Assembly: GCA_017746715.1 (NCBI GenBank)
Contig: JAGHZQ010000080.1
Coordinates: 185,014-249,013 of the forward strand
Origin: Cyanobacteria bacterium SBLK
GTDB lineage: Bacteria; Cyanobacteriota; Cyanobacteriia; Cyanobacteriales; Spirulinaceae
DNA length: 64,000 nt
Reading direction: 5' to 3'
Below are positions 43,870 through 53,251 of the stretch, one piece after another. The position numbers were made by a program, and so were the translations under genes. The notes beneath the pieces were generated by a model. It was given only the letters and a program-made list of their open reading frames with translations, was not told the DNA's origin and ran no database searches. How positions within the stretch are numbered: position 1 is the first letter of the stretch; each line of letters starts with the position of its first letter.

Positions 43870-45693
43870 TCATGGCTCGAGCAGAAAATTGCTTCTAACG
43901 TTTGAGGGTGAATGCAACCGCTCTCGAGCCATTCCCATCCACAGATCGTCGTCGGGAAAATCGGGGTTGGCAAATTGAAGACAAGTTCTCCAAAATTCGA
44001 TCGCATCTTCTCCTTGTTTTTCCTTAATCTGTGCGATGAGACAATAGGCTCCTGCGCGATCGCTATCTAAAGCGATCGCCTCCTCTAAATGCGTTAATGC
44101 TTCCTCATCACGATTCTGTTTAAATCTTGCCCAACCCAAGTTTTTCAGTAAAGAATATTTCACCCAATCATTTCGCACCAAACTCAATCCTTTTTTGCTC
44201 AGAGTAACAGCAGCAGCATAATCTCCATCTTCAATAATATACAAGCGAGCCAGATCGCTATAAGCCGAGGATAAGCCATATTGTGCTGCACTTTGATAGC
44301 GTTTTTTAGCACAATCAAAATCTCGTACCTCTTCACATAACCTGCCGAGAGTGTACTCTGTTGCGCGATGATTAGGTGTAATTTTGCGGACAAAATCCAA
44401 GATTCCCCGAGTGGCTTGCAAGTTTCCTCTTTGATAATTATCCCACCACTGATTGTGAATAACTTTGGTAATTTGTGGTGCGATCGAGTACCAACCCAGC
44501 GATCCGAATATCAAGCCTAGTAATACAACTAAAATTGTTCGGGTTTTAGAGAGAAACACTTGACCCAACCAACTTCGCCTGACTTTCATTTGTTTCCATG
44601 TAGGGGCAATTTCAACAGAATTCTGATAAATAATAGGCAACCAACTGGCACAAGGAAAACGTCCTTCTAATCCCTGCAAGCGTTCTCTAGCTTCCCGCAC
44701 GGCAACATAAAACGACGATCCTCGGGAAAAAATGGCGAGAAAATGCGTGAGAAATTCTTGGGCAACGAGATCGGGAACAGATTCTCGCATAACAATTGTT
44801 TGCGGAATTTGGCAAGAAGTGAGATCCCATGCCAGTCCCAACCCATCGCAAGAGTTAAAAATTGCTAATTGCAATCCTTGTTTGACTGCTTTTTTCAAGC
44901 CAAATTCCAATTCATCGAGTGTTAAACTATCCTGCGGATTGATATAAATGCGACCTTTTTCTTCTTTTGTAATGCTATGGCCGGCAAAAAAGATAATATC
45001 CCAAGATTGTTCCCATAATTGTTCGTTAATTTGATAACGTTCCGGCTCAATTAGAAAGACGGTTTGAGCATCGGGTAATTTTGCCAGCATTTGCCGATCG
45101 CGATCGATATCAATTTGTTCGCTATGCCCTAAAATTGCTAAGATTCTTATTTTAGCATGAATCCAAGCAGTTTTTGGTTTTGCAGGGGTTTGAAGAGATT
45201 TAAAACTGGTCGAACCGAGAGCAATTTCAACTTGAGAATATCGTTCTAAAAAATCCCATTTATGCCAAGGTAATTTTTGTAAATTTAGGTTATCAGTGCG
45301 AATCAAAAAGCAAATTTCATCGGTTGCTTGTAATTCTTCTCGGAGTTGTTTATCGAGATAAGAAAATGAGTCAGATTTCAGCCAATTTTTCAAGCGATCG
45401 CACAATTCTTCTCCAGATTTACTGCATTCTCCAATTTGGATGTTAATTACCTTTTTGGGTTTAATTCTAACAGGGATAAAATAAGGGTAAAGTACTTCAA
45501 CATGATAATATTTTTCTTGCCAATGCTGTTGGAGACAAATCGCTAATTCAGGATTGCGAGGTAGTGAAATAGTTTGTTTCAACCAAGTATTTTTTGCTTC
45601 CGAACTAATTTCTAGAGTTACTTTGAAACCTTGTTTATCAAGATCTCCGTAAAATGTCAGCGTTACTATTTTTCTTGTATTTTGCTTTCTCAT
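43870..45693 (-). CDS. CHAT-domain protein with membrane segment and TPRs
   Basis: About 607 residues from ATG 45693 (MRKQNTRKIVTLTFYGDLDK). The N-terminal 150 residues match the region that often precedes CHAT in cyanobacteria. The CHAT (caspase-like) protease domain has its His in FFAGHS and its Cys in AIFNSCDGLGLA (about residues 250-370). A single membrane helix follows (ILVVLLGLIFGSLGWYS), then TPR repeats to the C terminus. CHAT proteases act in programmed death and defence circuits, including TPR-CHAT of type III-E CRISPR, but no CRISPR locus is present. It is the last gene of the five-gene minus-strand operon; its substrate could be encoded nearby. Confidence 0.87.
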   Translation of the reverse strand: MRKQNTRKIVTLTFYGDLDKQGFKVTLEISSEAKNTWLKQTISLPRNPELAICLQQHWQEKYYHVEVLYPYFIPVRIKPKKVINIQIGECSKSGEELCDRLKNWLKSDSFSYLDKQLREELQATDEICFLIRTDNLNLQKLPWHKWDFLERYSQVEIALGSTSFKSLQTPAKPKTAWIHAKIRILAILGHSEQIDIDRDRQMLAKLPDAQTVFLIEPERYQINEQLWEQSWDIIFFAGHSITKEEKGRIYINPQDSLTLDELEFGLKKAVKQGLQLAIFNSCDGLGLAWDLTSCQIPQTIVMRESVPDLVAQEFLTHFLAIFSRGSSFYVAVREARERLQGLEGRFPCASWLPIIYQNSVEIAPTWKQMKVRRSWLGQVFLSKTRTILVVLLGLIFGSLGWYSIAPQITKVIHNQWWDNYQRGNLQATRGILDFVRKITPNHRATEYTLGRLCEEVRDFDCAKKRYQSAAQYGLSSAYSDLARLYIIEDGDYAAAVTLSKKGLSLVRNDWVKYSLLKNLGWARFKQNRDEEALTHLEEAIALDSDRAGAYCLIAQIKEKQGEDAIEFWRTCLQFANPDFPDDDLWMGMARERLHSPSNVRSNFLLEP

Positions 45694-45729
45694 ATCGATC
45701 GCACCAATCAAGAGAAACCAACTTTAAAT

Positions 45730-46521
45730 TTAAGGTGAAAAACGAGCAGGGGAAAATATTTGTTCTGCCTTTGACGAACCAATAAATCGCCAATGCCAAG
45801 GTTCGTAGTTAATGCCTTGGGTATTGTTCTCCGGAAATGACAGTTCAAACCCAAACTCTCCTGCATGAATTATAAGCCATTGAAAGGCATCCGTTTCAGC
45901 AAATTTGTAGGTAATATCTTGTTTGGGAAAGTTACCATCGGTCAAATCGATCGCATAACCGGTATGATGTTCGCTATACCCCGGAGGTGCGCTGAGTTTG
46001 GCTGCTGCTTCTGGAGATCCCAAGCGTTTAATTTGTCTGTGAAAGAGTTTCTCTTGATATTCTAAGGGGCGAAAACCCGATACGGGAACGATCCAAACTC
46101 TATCATCCCGTGCGGCATAAATCATTTTCATCAGTGCTAATGCTGCTTCTGGCATAAGGCTCTCAAATCGCTGATATTGCTGTTGAGCATAACTGGCAAT
46201 AATTTGCATTTGTTGGCGATCGCCTTCGGGATAAGGAAAGTGTCCGAATTTTGGTTCATTTTCCGGGTTTTCTGTTGGTAGGGAAGCCAGAGAAGATGCG
46301 GGAGATTCAGTCAGCAAAGTCGGTTCTTGCAGGGGTTGTTGGCGATCGGGAGTCGGAGAAGGTTTTGCTATCACTGGCTCGGTCTTTTCGGGAACAGATG
46401 TTTTTGTTTTGCTGCTAAAAAACTTGATGCCAGCATAACCATTTAAAATCAATCCGAGTACAATCAGAGCCAGTGCAACAAGAAAAAGTAAGTTCGATCG
46501 TAGTTTAACCCAAAACCTCAT
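45730..46521 (-). CDS. VanY-type D-alanyl-D-alanine carboxypeptidase
   Basis: About 263 residues. An N-terminal membrane anchor (LLFLVALALIVLGLILNGYA) is followed by a Pro/Thr-rich linker and the VanY peptidase M15 domain: VSGFRPLEYQ, GYSEHHTGYAIDLTD (zinc His and Asp) and YEPWHWRFIG (catalytic Glu region and third His). It trims D-Ala from peptidoglycan peptides in the periplasm. An upstream ATG at 46575 would overlap the previous gene; 46521 (MRFWVKLRS) is preferred. It sits inside the operon between the IMS-like membrane protein and the CHAT gene, an unusual place for a wall enzyme. Confidence 0.87.
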   Translation of the reverse strand: MRFWVKLRSNLLFLVALALIVLGLILNGYAGIKFFSSKTKTSVPEKTEPVIAKPSPTPDRQQPLQEPTLLTESPASSLASLPTENPENEPKFGHFPYPEGDRQQMQIIASYAQQQYQRFESLMPEAALALMKMIYAARDDRVWIVPVSGFRPLEYQEKLFHRQIKRLGSPEAAAKLSAPPGYSEHHTGYAIDLTDGNFPKQDITYKFAETDAFQWLIIHAGEFGFELSFPENNTQGINYEPWHWRFIGSSKAEQIFSPARFSP

Positions 46522-46537
46522 ATTTTTTAGCTTTTTA

Positions 46538-48598
46538 TTAAATTGATTTAACGTCGGCAATTTTGAGAACTCCATTATCTAATTGTAAGATAAATGTGTA
46601 GTTTCCTCGATTGGTTGAAGACCATTTTAAGCGTCCGTATTGATAGTATCTTAATTTTTCAGCTAGTTTTACATCAATACGAGCTTGATTACCAAATGCT
46701 TGAAAGCGCTGAAGAGGTTCGAGAGTGCGATCGCTACTATATTGATAATAAGCACGATTGTCGCGTAACCATTCTAAAGACCCTCCTCCCGGTTTAGATA
46801 CTTTATCTTCATAGGCTTTTCCCATCAATAAACGACTGGCAAGTTGGCGATCGAAAGGTGGTGCAAAAATTCTTGATTTAGCTTCTAAATATTTCCGGAT
46901 TATATCCATTGCTTCGATTTGAGTTACTCTTCGATTATTATTCAGAGTAACAAAATCCGGGATACTTAGAATGGGATTGTCATTAACAAGAATGTTGAAA
47001 TTATCAGTATCTCCTGCTTTTCCATCATTAACAGTAACCGAGAAGACATCTTCACCACCTTCTTTTCTATCGCATTGATAAATAATGGTAGAAGATTTTG
47101 CTAATAGTGTTTTCAGTTGCTCTACAGTTCCTTTAAGAACTACTTTTTGAGATTGATTTCCCTCAATCGTTAACCCTTCAATTCCATCAACTTGAACAGA
47201 AATTTTTCCTAACCGGACATTCAAAATTAAGTTAACATTCTGGCTGTCGCGATCGCTAATCCGAATTCCGGTTATGGGTAAGTCCGTATTGGGTTGAATA
47301 AATTTTTGTCCCGGAACGTTAACTGTGGGAGAATAGTTCGCAGGTTGGATATTAATTGTAACGCGATTGCTATCTTGTCGAGATGTTTCGACAGTAGGCG
47401 GCCAAACTAAACCTTTAATGGCTTCATTGGCAGTAATATTGAGAGTATCGTTACCATTATAGTTCCGATTGCCGCGATAAACTAGAGCAGATGGATCGGA
47501 GAGCGTTTTATTAATCTGTGTACTTGTCCCAGTTAAGGTGACATTTCGGGTTTTGTTTCCTCGGATTTTATCGGCTGTTAATCCTTCAGCTACATCAGTT
47601 TTCAGTGTTAGAGTTCCGCGATCGACTCGCAGATTGACGGTCAAATTTTCTGCGATCGCATTTTCAATTTTTATATCTGTAATTTTGAGTTCGGTATTTT
47701 CTTTAGTGGTTTGAGAACTTGGAACGTTCAGATATAGAGAATTTTCTTGAGCGATTGTTTGCATTGCTATCTTAAGATTATTACTAATTCCTCCATCTCC
47801 ATCGGTGAGATTAAATTCAATTTGGCGAGTCTTTAAGCTAGGAGTTTCTGAGGACTGTTGAGAATAAACAACATTGCGTAAAACATTCTGGACTTTTTCT
47901 CGATCTACCTTAGTATTAAAAGTAACAACTAAAGGTTGAAGTTCTTCTCCTCCTTCAACAGTACCAATGATAGACTCATTATAAACAAGATTATTATCTT
48001 CAAGTTTCAATGCTCCTATTTCCGTATCTCTTGGCACAATACTGAGGCGATCTTCGGGAGTCCCATTTTCAGAAAATTTAACCGTTAATTGTCCTCCAGC
48101 AAAATTTTGAGAGTATCGATCTTCAACGTAAACGAGATCGGCAAGTAATAAGCATTGTTTTTGACTAATACAATCGGTTGAGATTTTGGGTGTTTGACTT
48201 GAAGCATTCCTTGGTGGTGCTTTCGATGTTTTAGAAATACTAGAGGAATTAGAGGCCATTCTATTGACTGTAGATATTGCAAAACCACCTGTAAAAACGA
48301 GAAATAATCCTACAAATAAAGCAATTAACCATCCCCATTTTACCAAGGGAATTCCACGCTCCAATAATCTGGCAAGTGTTTTCATATCTTCGTCAGAGAT
48401 ATTTTGCCAGCGATGCAATACAAACATCAATTCTTCTTGAGAAACTTCATGTTGTTTTACAACTTCAGGAAGTAATCCTTTAAGAATTTTACGATAGATC
48501 TGTCCCTTATTTTTTTCTCCCCATGTTACTACAAAAGCAACAATATTGATAATGGGAGAGTTAACCTCAGAAGTAGATAAATGTTTGTTCGTAGTCAT
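46538..48598 (-). CDS. Membrane protein with cadherin/Ig-like repeats and IMS (ARC6-like) domain
   Basis: 686 residues. The first 85 are cytoplasmic and helical, with an EELMFVLHRW segment recalling small adaptor domains. One membrane helix follows (WLIALFVGLFLVFTGGFAI). The outer part has three or more beta-rich repeats of cadherin-like type (FNLTDGDGGISNNLKIAMQ, TLTGTSTQINKTLSDPSALV, FSVTVNDGKAGDTDNFNILV). The C-terminal 120 residues (IRKYLEAKSRIFAPPFDRQL ... LKWSSTNRGNYTFILQ) match the IMS/DUF4101 domain of ARC6-type and cyanobacterial kinase-associated proteins. Ribosome site AGAGGA before the ATG. Likely a transmembrane sensor or stator in the operon. Confidence 0.78.
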   Translation of the reverse strand: MTTNKHLSTSEVNSPIINIVAFVVTWGEKNKGQIYRKILKGLLPEVVKQHEVSQEELMFVLHRWQNISDEDMKTLARLLERGIPLVKWGWLIALFVGLFLVFTGGFAISTVNRMASNSSSISKTSKAPPRNASSQTPKISTDCISQKQCLLLADLVYVEDRYSQNFAGGQLTVKFSENGTPEDRLSIVPRDTEIGALKLEDNNLVYNESIIGTVEGGEELQPLVVTFNTKVDREKVQNVLRNVVYSQQSSETPSLKTRQIEFNLTDGDGGISNNLKIAMQTIAQENSLYLNVPSSQTTKENTELKITDIKIENAIAENLTVNLRVDRGTLTLKTDVAEGLTADKIRGNKTRNVTLTGTSTQINKTLSDPSALVYRGNRNYNGNDTLNITANEAIKGLVWPPTVETSRQDSNRVTINIQPANYSPTVNVPGQKFIQPNTDLPITGIRISDRDSQNVNLILNVRLGKISVQVDGIEGLTIEGNQSQKVVLKGTVEQLKTLLAKSSTIIYQCDRKEGGEDVFSVTVNDGKAGDTDNFNILVNDNPILSIPDFVTLNNNRRVTQIEAMDIIRKYLEAKSRIFAPPFDRQLASRLLMGKAYEDKVSKPGGGSLEWLRDNRAYYQYSSDRTLEPLQRFQAFGNQARIDVKLAEKLRYYQYGRLKWSSTNRGNYTFILQLDNGVLKIADVKSI

Positions 48599-48619
48599 AA
48601 CTTTATTTCCTCTTTAATT

Positions 48620-51088
48620 TTATTGAACTTTTGATTTTGCAACTTTTGCAAAAGAAACTAAAGCCTGTATTGAAATCTGTTGTGCAGATGGATTATCTTC
48701 ATATTTTGCCCAATTATTCATTGCTAATTCTACCTCAGTTAAAGGGTATCGTTCGATATATTTCCAAACTAAGTATTTGGATTTTTTATTGATTTGATTC
48801 TCCGTACTTTCTGTTTCTTCTATTTGGTTACGATAAACATCAGTTAAAGTTTCAATTAAACTTTTTCGTTCATATTTTGTTAGCTGTTTGACTAAATTTT
48901 TTAATTGAGGTTCAACTTGGTTAAAGTAGCGTAGAATTAGTTGATTTACTGAGGATATAACAGCACTTCGTACTGACGTTTTAGAGCTTTGAACCAGTTC
49001 TTTTTCAGATTTCCAGAAAGGGAAGAGGTATGGATAATTTTTACTTTTCAGAAGAATATCTTCTAAACGCAACATACCATCCTGAATTGTAATGATATTT
49101 TGATTATTATAATTCAGGAATCCATAGGTTAAGGCTATCGCACGGAGTAAACCAGAACTACTATCTCCTCGATACCATTCATTGAGGATATCTCGAACCA
49201 ACTTGCGATTATGAGAATACTTGTAAGCTACAGCTAAACTTAGTGATATTAATTCGTTTGTACTGTAAGGTAACTCCGGATACAAAAGTTTTGGATCTTT
49301 TTTAGCTATCTTTTTTAATAACTCTTGAACTTTCCGATCTTTGAGATATCTTGGAACGACATCTTGAAGAGTATGATATCCAAAATACCATTGAATGTAA
49401 GGTGCTTCGCTTTCCGATAATTCTTCCAGCCAATTATAAAACTTATTGTCAAGTTTCTCCTCATTGTAATAGTAAAAAATTATCTCGCCTAGTGTAACGG
49501 CAACTGTAGCACCAATATAGTCTTCTAATTCAAGTTCTTGAGATATATTGTCTCTTTCCAAAGCCCTTCCGTAGAAACGTTGGAGAGTTCTTAAGGTTTC
49601 TATTTCATGTCTATTTTGAGGATCGTACCATCTTGCAATTGCTTGTGCAGCAACATAACGAACATTAACATTTTTATCTGTAGCCAATTGAAATAATGCA
49701 CCTTGAATAGCAGAAATTGCACTCGAAGAAATTGAACCAATATCGCTAAGTGTTTCTGCGATCGCATTCCTCAATTTCTCTCGTTTCATGGCATTTTCAT
49801 ACAATTCCCATTCTCCTTGAAAATTTTTTCGATTCCTTTGCACGGACTCTTTTACTAAAGAAACTAATACCTTTAATGCTGTTAAAATTTGTCTTCGATG
49901 ACTCTCCCATGCTATTTTAAAAAGCATCTGGCGATTCTCAAAAGAAAGAATTCTAATAGAGCGCAGATCGATTTTGTAAAATTCTGGTTGAACAACTTTA
50001 AATTTTTCCGAAAAATCCTCGTAAAAATTATTGGGAGTGAGTTCAAAATAATTTTCTTGAAGCCGATCTAAGTCGTAATAATCAAGTGCCTGAAACGACG
50101 GATCTCGTTTTTGCCAAACTTCCTCAACAACTCGCTCTAGTGCTGCAAAAAGTTGATCCTCAAATAAGTCATTAAAAAAGCTCAAACCTAAAGCCAGTAA
50201 GCGTTCGCGTTCATTGAGGATTTCATAATAAAGTTTTCTAATAAATTGCTTGTCGCTTTTAACGATTATTAAAATCTCATCAATATCGATTGATTCGGTC
50301 TGAGATTTGTTGTTAATCTCAACTCCTTGGCGAAAAAGTTCGATAAAGCGATCGATGATTCTTGGAGTATTTAATTGTTCAATAATTTGCTCCTGTTTTC
50401 TAGTTTTTTCAAATTTTTCTAAGAGATTATTCTCTTTTAGTTTCTCTATAAAATAATGATTTAACCTATCTCGATCGTATATTTCTTCTACTTTGAGTTT
50501 TGGAAAAAACTTTCTTGCTTCTTCTCCTAAATGCCAATTCACAAAATTATATGCTGTACCAATTAAAATATAATGATTTCCCGATTTTTTTATTTCATTA
50601 GAGGCTTGCTCTAAACCACTAGAACCATTAATCTGTTTAGGTTCAATTTCCGTGAGGATAAAAATTGTTGGATTTTGAGTATCTCGAAGCTCTAAATATA
50701 AATCAACGACTTGCTGAGTTGAACTATTTTTCCACTGTTTTATTGTTATGTTCGTCTTGGTAGAAACTGAAATATTCTGATGAAATTTGTAGGCTAAAAG
50801 ATAAGCAATATTCAACAAAATAGTTTGTTGATTACTTCCTATATCTCCACTCAAAATAAGCATTCTTTCTCGGCTAACTTTCTTGATAAGATTAGCCGAA
50901 ATTATTAACTTTTCTCGAAATTGACTTTCTAAGTCTTTAAAGTTGATTTCCTCAAAATTGGGTTTTTCCTGATAAATATTTTGAGTTATATCTCCAGTGA
51001 TATCGCCACTTTGCGAGATGTGTCCTAAATGAGGAGCATTAACATGGAGATTTTGTTTATTTTCTGTCTGGAAAGGGTTATTGTTCAT
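48620..51088 (-). CDS. Degenerate P-loop / HEAT-like protein with N-terminal NAPHLGH motif
   Basis: 822 residues, soluble. The N terminus holds NAPHLGHISQSGDITGDI followed by TQNIYQ (about residues 17-40), the same motif as the C terminus of the neighbouring kinase. A STAND/AAA-like region follows, with MLILSGDIGSNQQTILLNIA where a Walker A should be (no Lys) and FILTEIEP as a weak Walker B, so nucleotide hydrolysis is doubtful. The second half is helical with HEAT-like units (NVNVRYVAAQAIARWYDPQN). Only 4 bp separate it from the kinase gene. No enzymatic effector domain was seen. Function not recognised; an adaptor or sensor role is inferred. Confidence 0.72.
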   Translation of the reverse strand: MNNNPFQTENKQNLHVNAPHLGHISQSGDITGDITQNIYQEKPNFEEINFKDLESQFREKLIISANLIKKVSRERMLILSGDIGSNQQTILLNIAYLLAYKFHQNISVSTKTNITIKQWKNSSTQQVVDLYLELRDTQNPTIFILTEIEPKQINGSSGLEQASNEIKKSGNHYILIGTAYNFVNWHLGEEARKFFPKLKVEEIYDRDRLNHYFIEKLKENNLLEKFEKTRKQEQIIEQLNTPRIIDRFIELFRQGVEINNKSQTESIDIDEILIIVKSDKQFIRKLYYEILNERERLLALGLSFFNDLFEDQLFAALERVVEEVWQKRDPSFQALDYYDLDRLQENYFELTPNNFYEDFSEKFKVVQPEFYKIDLRSIRILSFENRQMLFKIAWESHRRQILTALKVLVSLVKESVQRNRKNFQGEWELYENAMKREKLRNAIAETLSDIGSISSSAISAIQGALFQLATDKNVNVRYVAAQAIARWYDPQNRHEIETLRTLQRFYGRALERDNISQELELEDYIGATVAVTLGEIIFYYYNEEKLDNKFYNWLEELSESEAPYIQWYFGYHTLQDVVPRYLKDRKVQELLKKIAKKDPKLLYPELPYSTNELISLSLAVAYKYSHNRKLVRDILNEWYRGDSSSGLLRAIALTYGFLNYNNQNIITIQDGMLRLEDILLKSKNYPYLFPFWKSEKELVQSSKTSVRSAVISSVNQLILRYFNQVEPQLKNLVKQLTKYERKSLIETLTDVYRNQIEETESTENQINKKSKYLVWKYIERYPLTEVELAMNNWAKYEDNPSAQQISIQALVSFAKVAKSKVQ

Positions 51089-51092
51089 AATT

Positions 51093-52061
51093 CTAAGAGT
51101 TAATTATGTTTCCACTGATATCCCCATTTATATTTCCATCTCGTGTAACATGTCCTAAATGGGGAGCATTAATACGAACAGTTTGTTGCTGAGATTCTTT
51201 TTCTGAAGATGATTCTTGCTTGGATAAAGGCACTGTTGGAGTATCGATCGCCAGCAAAGCATCCCGCATCTCTTTCGCCGTCCTGTAGCGATCGCGCCAA
51301 TCTTCTCGAGTTGCTTTCTCTAAAACTGCAACAAAATCAGAACTGATTTCTCCAACGCGATCGCGCCATTTTAATTCACCCGTTTCTAAATCTTGTTCTA
51401 ATTCTTGAGGATATAAACCCGTCAACAAAAAAATTGCTGTAACTCCTAAACTATACAAATCGCTTCCATAAACGGGTCTCCCACGCATTTGTTCGATAGA
51501 AGTAAAACCAGGAGTGCCAATGTGCATCGTGAATTGAATGCTCTTGATAGAAGAACTCAGAACTGTTTTGATTTCTTCTTTGACTGCACCGAAATCAACT
51601 AAAACTGGCAAATTATCTGAATTTCTGATAATGATATTATCGGGTTTGATATCTCGGTGAATAACTTTTTTCTGGTGAATATATTCTAAAATGGGTAAAA
51701 TATTAAGTAAGATACTTTTCACCATACTTTCATTGAATGCTCCCTCTTGTTTGACTTTTTCTCCTAAATTAATGCCTTCAATCCACTCCATCACGAAATA
51801 GAATTGACCTTGTGATTGAAAATAATCGTATAAAGTAGGAATTTGGTGATTACCGCTACCCAAACGCTCTAAAACAGTCGCTTCTTGCTGAAACCGAGTT
51901 TTGAATTGCTCCAGCATTGCAGGATTATCGTTGTTCAACGCAAGCTGCTTAATGACCCGCTTGGGATGAAGTTGGTTTTGAGTATCTTGTACGAGAAACG
52001 TTTTTCCAAATCCACCCTCACCCAACTGCTGTAAATTTTCGTAACGATGAGAAAGAAGCAT
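51093..52061 (-). CDS. Ser/Thr protein kinase with C-terminal NAPHLGH motif
   Basis: About 322 residues. All catalytic elements are intact: LGEGGFGKTFLV (Gly loop), RVIKQL (Lys), VIHRDIKPDN (catalytic loop), LVDFGAVKEE (DFG) and GTPGFTSIEQMRG (activation segment end). No membrane helix or sensor domain is attached. After a short acidic/Gln linker the last 27 residues carry NAPHLGHVTRDGNINGDI followed by SGNIINS. ATG 52061 is used; a TTG three codons earlier is in frame. First gene of a five-gene operon (spacings 4, 21, 16 and 36 bp). Confidence 0.9.
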   Translation of the reverse strand: MLLSHRYENLQQLGEGGFGKTFLVQDTQNQLHPKRVIKQLALNNDNPAMLEQFKTRFQQEATVLERLGSGNHQIPTLYDYFQSQGQFYFVMEWIEGINLGEKVKQEGAFNESMVKSILLNILPILEYIHQKKVIHRDIKPDNIIIRNSDNLPVLVDFGAVKEEIKTVLSSSIKSIQFTMHIGTPGFTSIEQMRGRPVYGSDLYSLGVTAIFLLTGLYPQELEQDLETGELKWRDRVGEISSDFVAVLEKATREDWRDRYRTAKEMRDALLAIDTPTVPLSKQESSSEKESQQQTVRINAPHLGHVTRDGNINGDISGNIINS

Positions 52062-52333
52062 TTGACACAATTTTTATGTTGCCACTTAGGATGATAACGT
52101 TAGATTTTTGAAACATAGATGAGTTGAAACAAAAATTTACATACAGAACACTAGATCGAGATCTGCATTAGTGTTAGATATTTTTATGTATCGACATATT
52201 TTCAGTTAGCGAAGAATAATAAAATCGGTAACGATCGCTTCCGATCGAGAATGCGCTGTTAGCGATCGCCACAAAATCCAAGACAGTATCTCACGATCGC
52301 TAACATCCTTTTGAGAAACAATCCAACTAACGA

Positions 52334-53176
52334 TCAGACTTTTTTCCGAGTCCCGATCGCTGTTTTATGACGCAGATATAGAGCGATCGCGCTTCCCATC
52401 ACCGCTAAAAAACTCAAAATGTGAACCATATTAAACGGCGTACCCGCAAAAAACCAAGAATCCGTACGCAGGAACTCGATAAAAAAGCGCCCCAAAGGAT
52501 ACCAAATCAAATAACACAAACTCAAATCCCCCGGCTTCAATTGCTTGGAAAAGCGACGAGAAATCCAAAAAATGAGAGCAAAACCGAGGAAATTCCACAG
52601 AGATTCGTAGAGAAAAAGCGGGTGAAAGCGATCGCTTTCCGGATACTGCCCCAAATTATTATAAGGAGGAATGCGATGCACCGGATCGATACGCAAACCC
52701 CAAGGAAGCGTCGTTGGCGGACCGTATAACTCTTGGTTGATAAAATTACCCCACCGTCCGATCGCTTGAGCGAGAGGAAGCCCGAGAGCGATCGCGTCGA
52801 GGAAAACGAGAGTCGGTAACTTTCGTACCCGCGAAAAGAGCCATAACGCGATCGCACCTGCCATAAAACCGCCAAAAATATGAATGCCCCCGCTCCAAAT
52901 TTGCAGAATTTTCCCCGGATTGGCTAAATAGTAACCGATACCCGTCCCGTCTCGCGGGGACTGAATGAAAACATAGTACAACCTTGCCCCCAGAAATCCC
53001 GGAATGATAATCCAGAGCAGCATATCCCAAAGGTCATCTGGGTTTTGCCCTCGTCTTTCCACTTCTCGACTGGCCAGCCAACCGCAAATTAAAACGGCAC
53101 TCATCATTAATACGCCATACCAGCGCAAGGTTAAAGGACCGAGTTGAAAGAGAATCGGATCGACAGGTGGGTACAT
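52334..53176 (-). CDS. lgt: Prolipoprotein diacylglyceryl transferase
   Basis: 280 residues with seven membrane helices. The signature QAIGRWGNFINQELYG is complete (His/Arg/Asn/Glu of the active site region), together with WYGVLM near the N terminus and the GGIHIFGGF segment. It transfers diacylglycerol from phosphatidylglycerol to the lipobox Cys of prelipoproteins at the inner membrane. Single gene, followed upstream by a heptamer repeat and the sulfatase gene. Confidence 0.96.
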   Translation of the reverse strand: MYPPVDPILFQLGPLTLRWYGVLMMSAVLICGWLASREVERRGQNPDDLWDMLLWIIIPGFLGARLYYVFIQSPRDGTGIGYYLANPGKILQIWSGGIHIFGGFMAGAIALWLFSRVRKLPTLVFLDAIALGLPLAQAIGRWGNFINQELYGPPTTLPWGLRIDPVHRIPPYNNLGQYPESDRFHPLFLYESLWNFLGFALIFWISRRFSKQLKPGDLSLCYLIWYPLGRFFIEFLRTDSWFFAGTPFNMVHILSFLAVMGSAIALYLRHKTAIGTRKKV

Positions 53177-53181
53177 GGGGA

Positions 53182-53209
53182 AAGAATGAAGAATTAAGAA
53201 TGAAGAATG
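53182..53209. repeat. Heptamer repeat (AAGAATG/AAGAATT x4)
   Basis: Four units immediately upstream of lgt; three AAGAATG and one AAGAATT. Same class as 15565-15611. Confidence 0.85.
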
Positions 53210-53251
53210 ATAGGTGTATTCTAGGTTGCTGAGGGACTTTTGAATGTTGAA

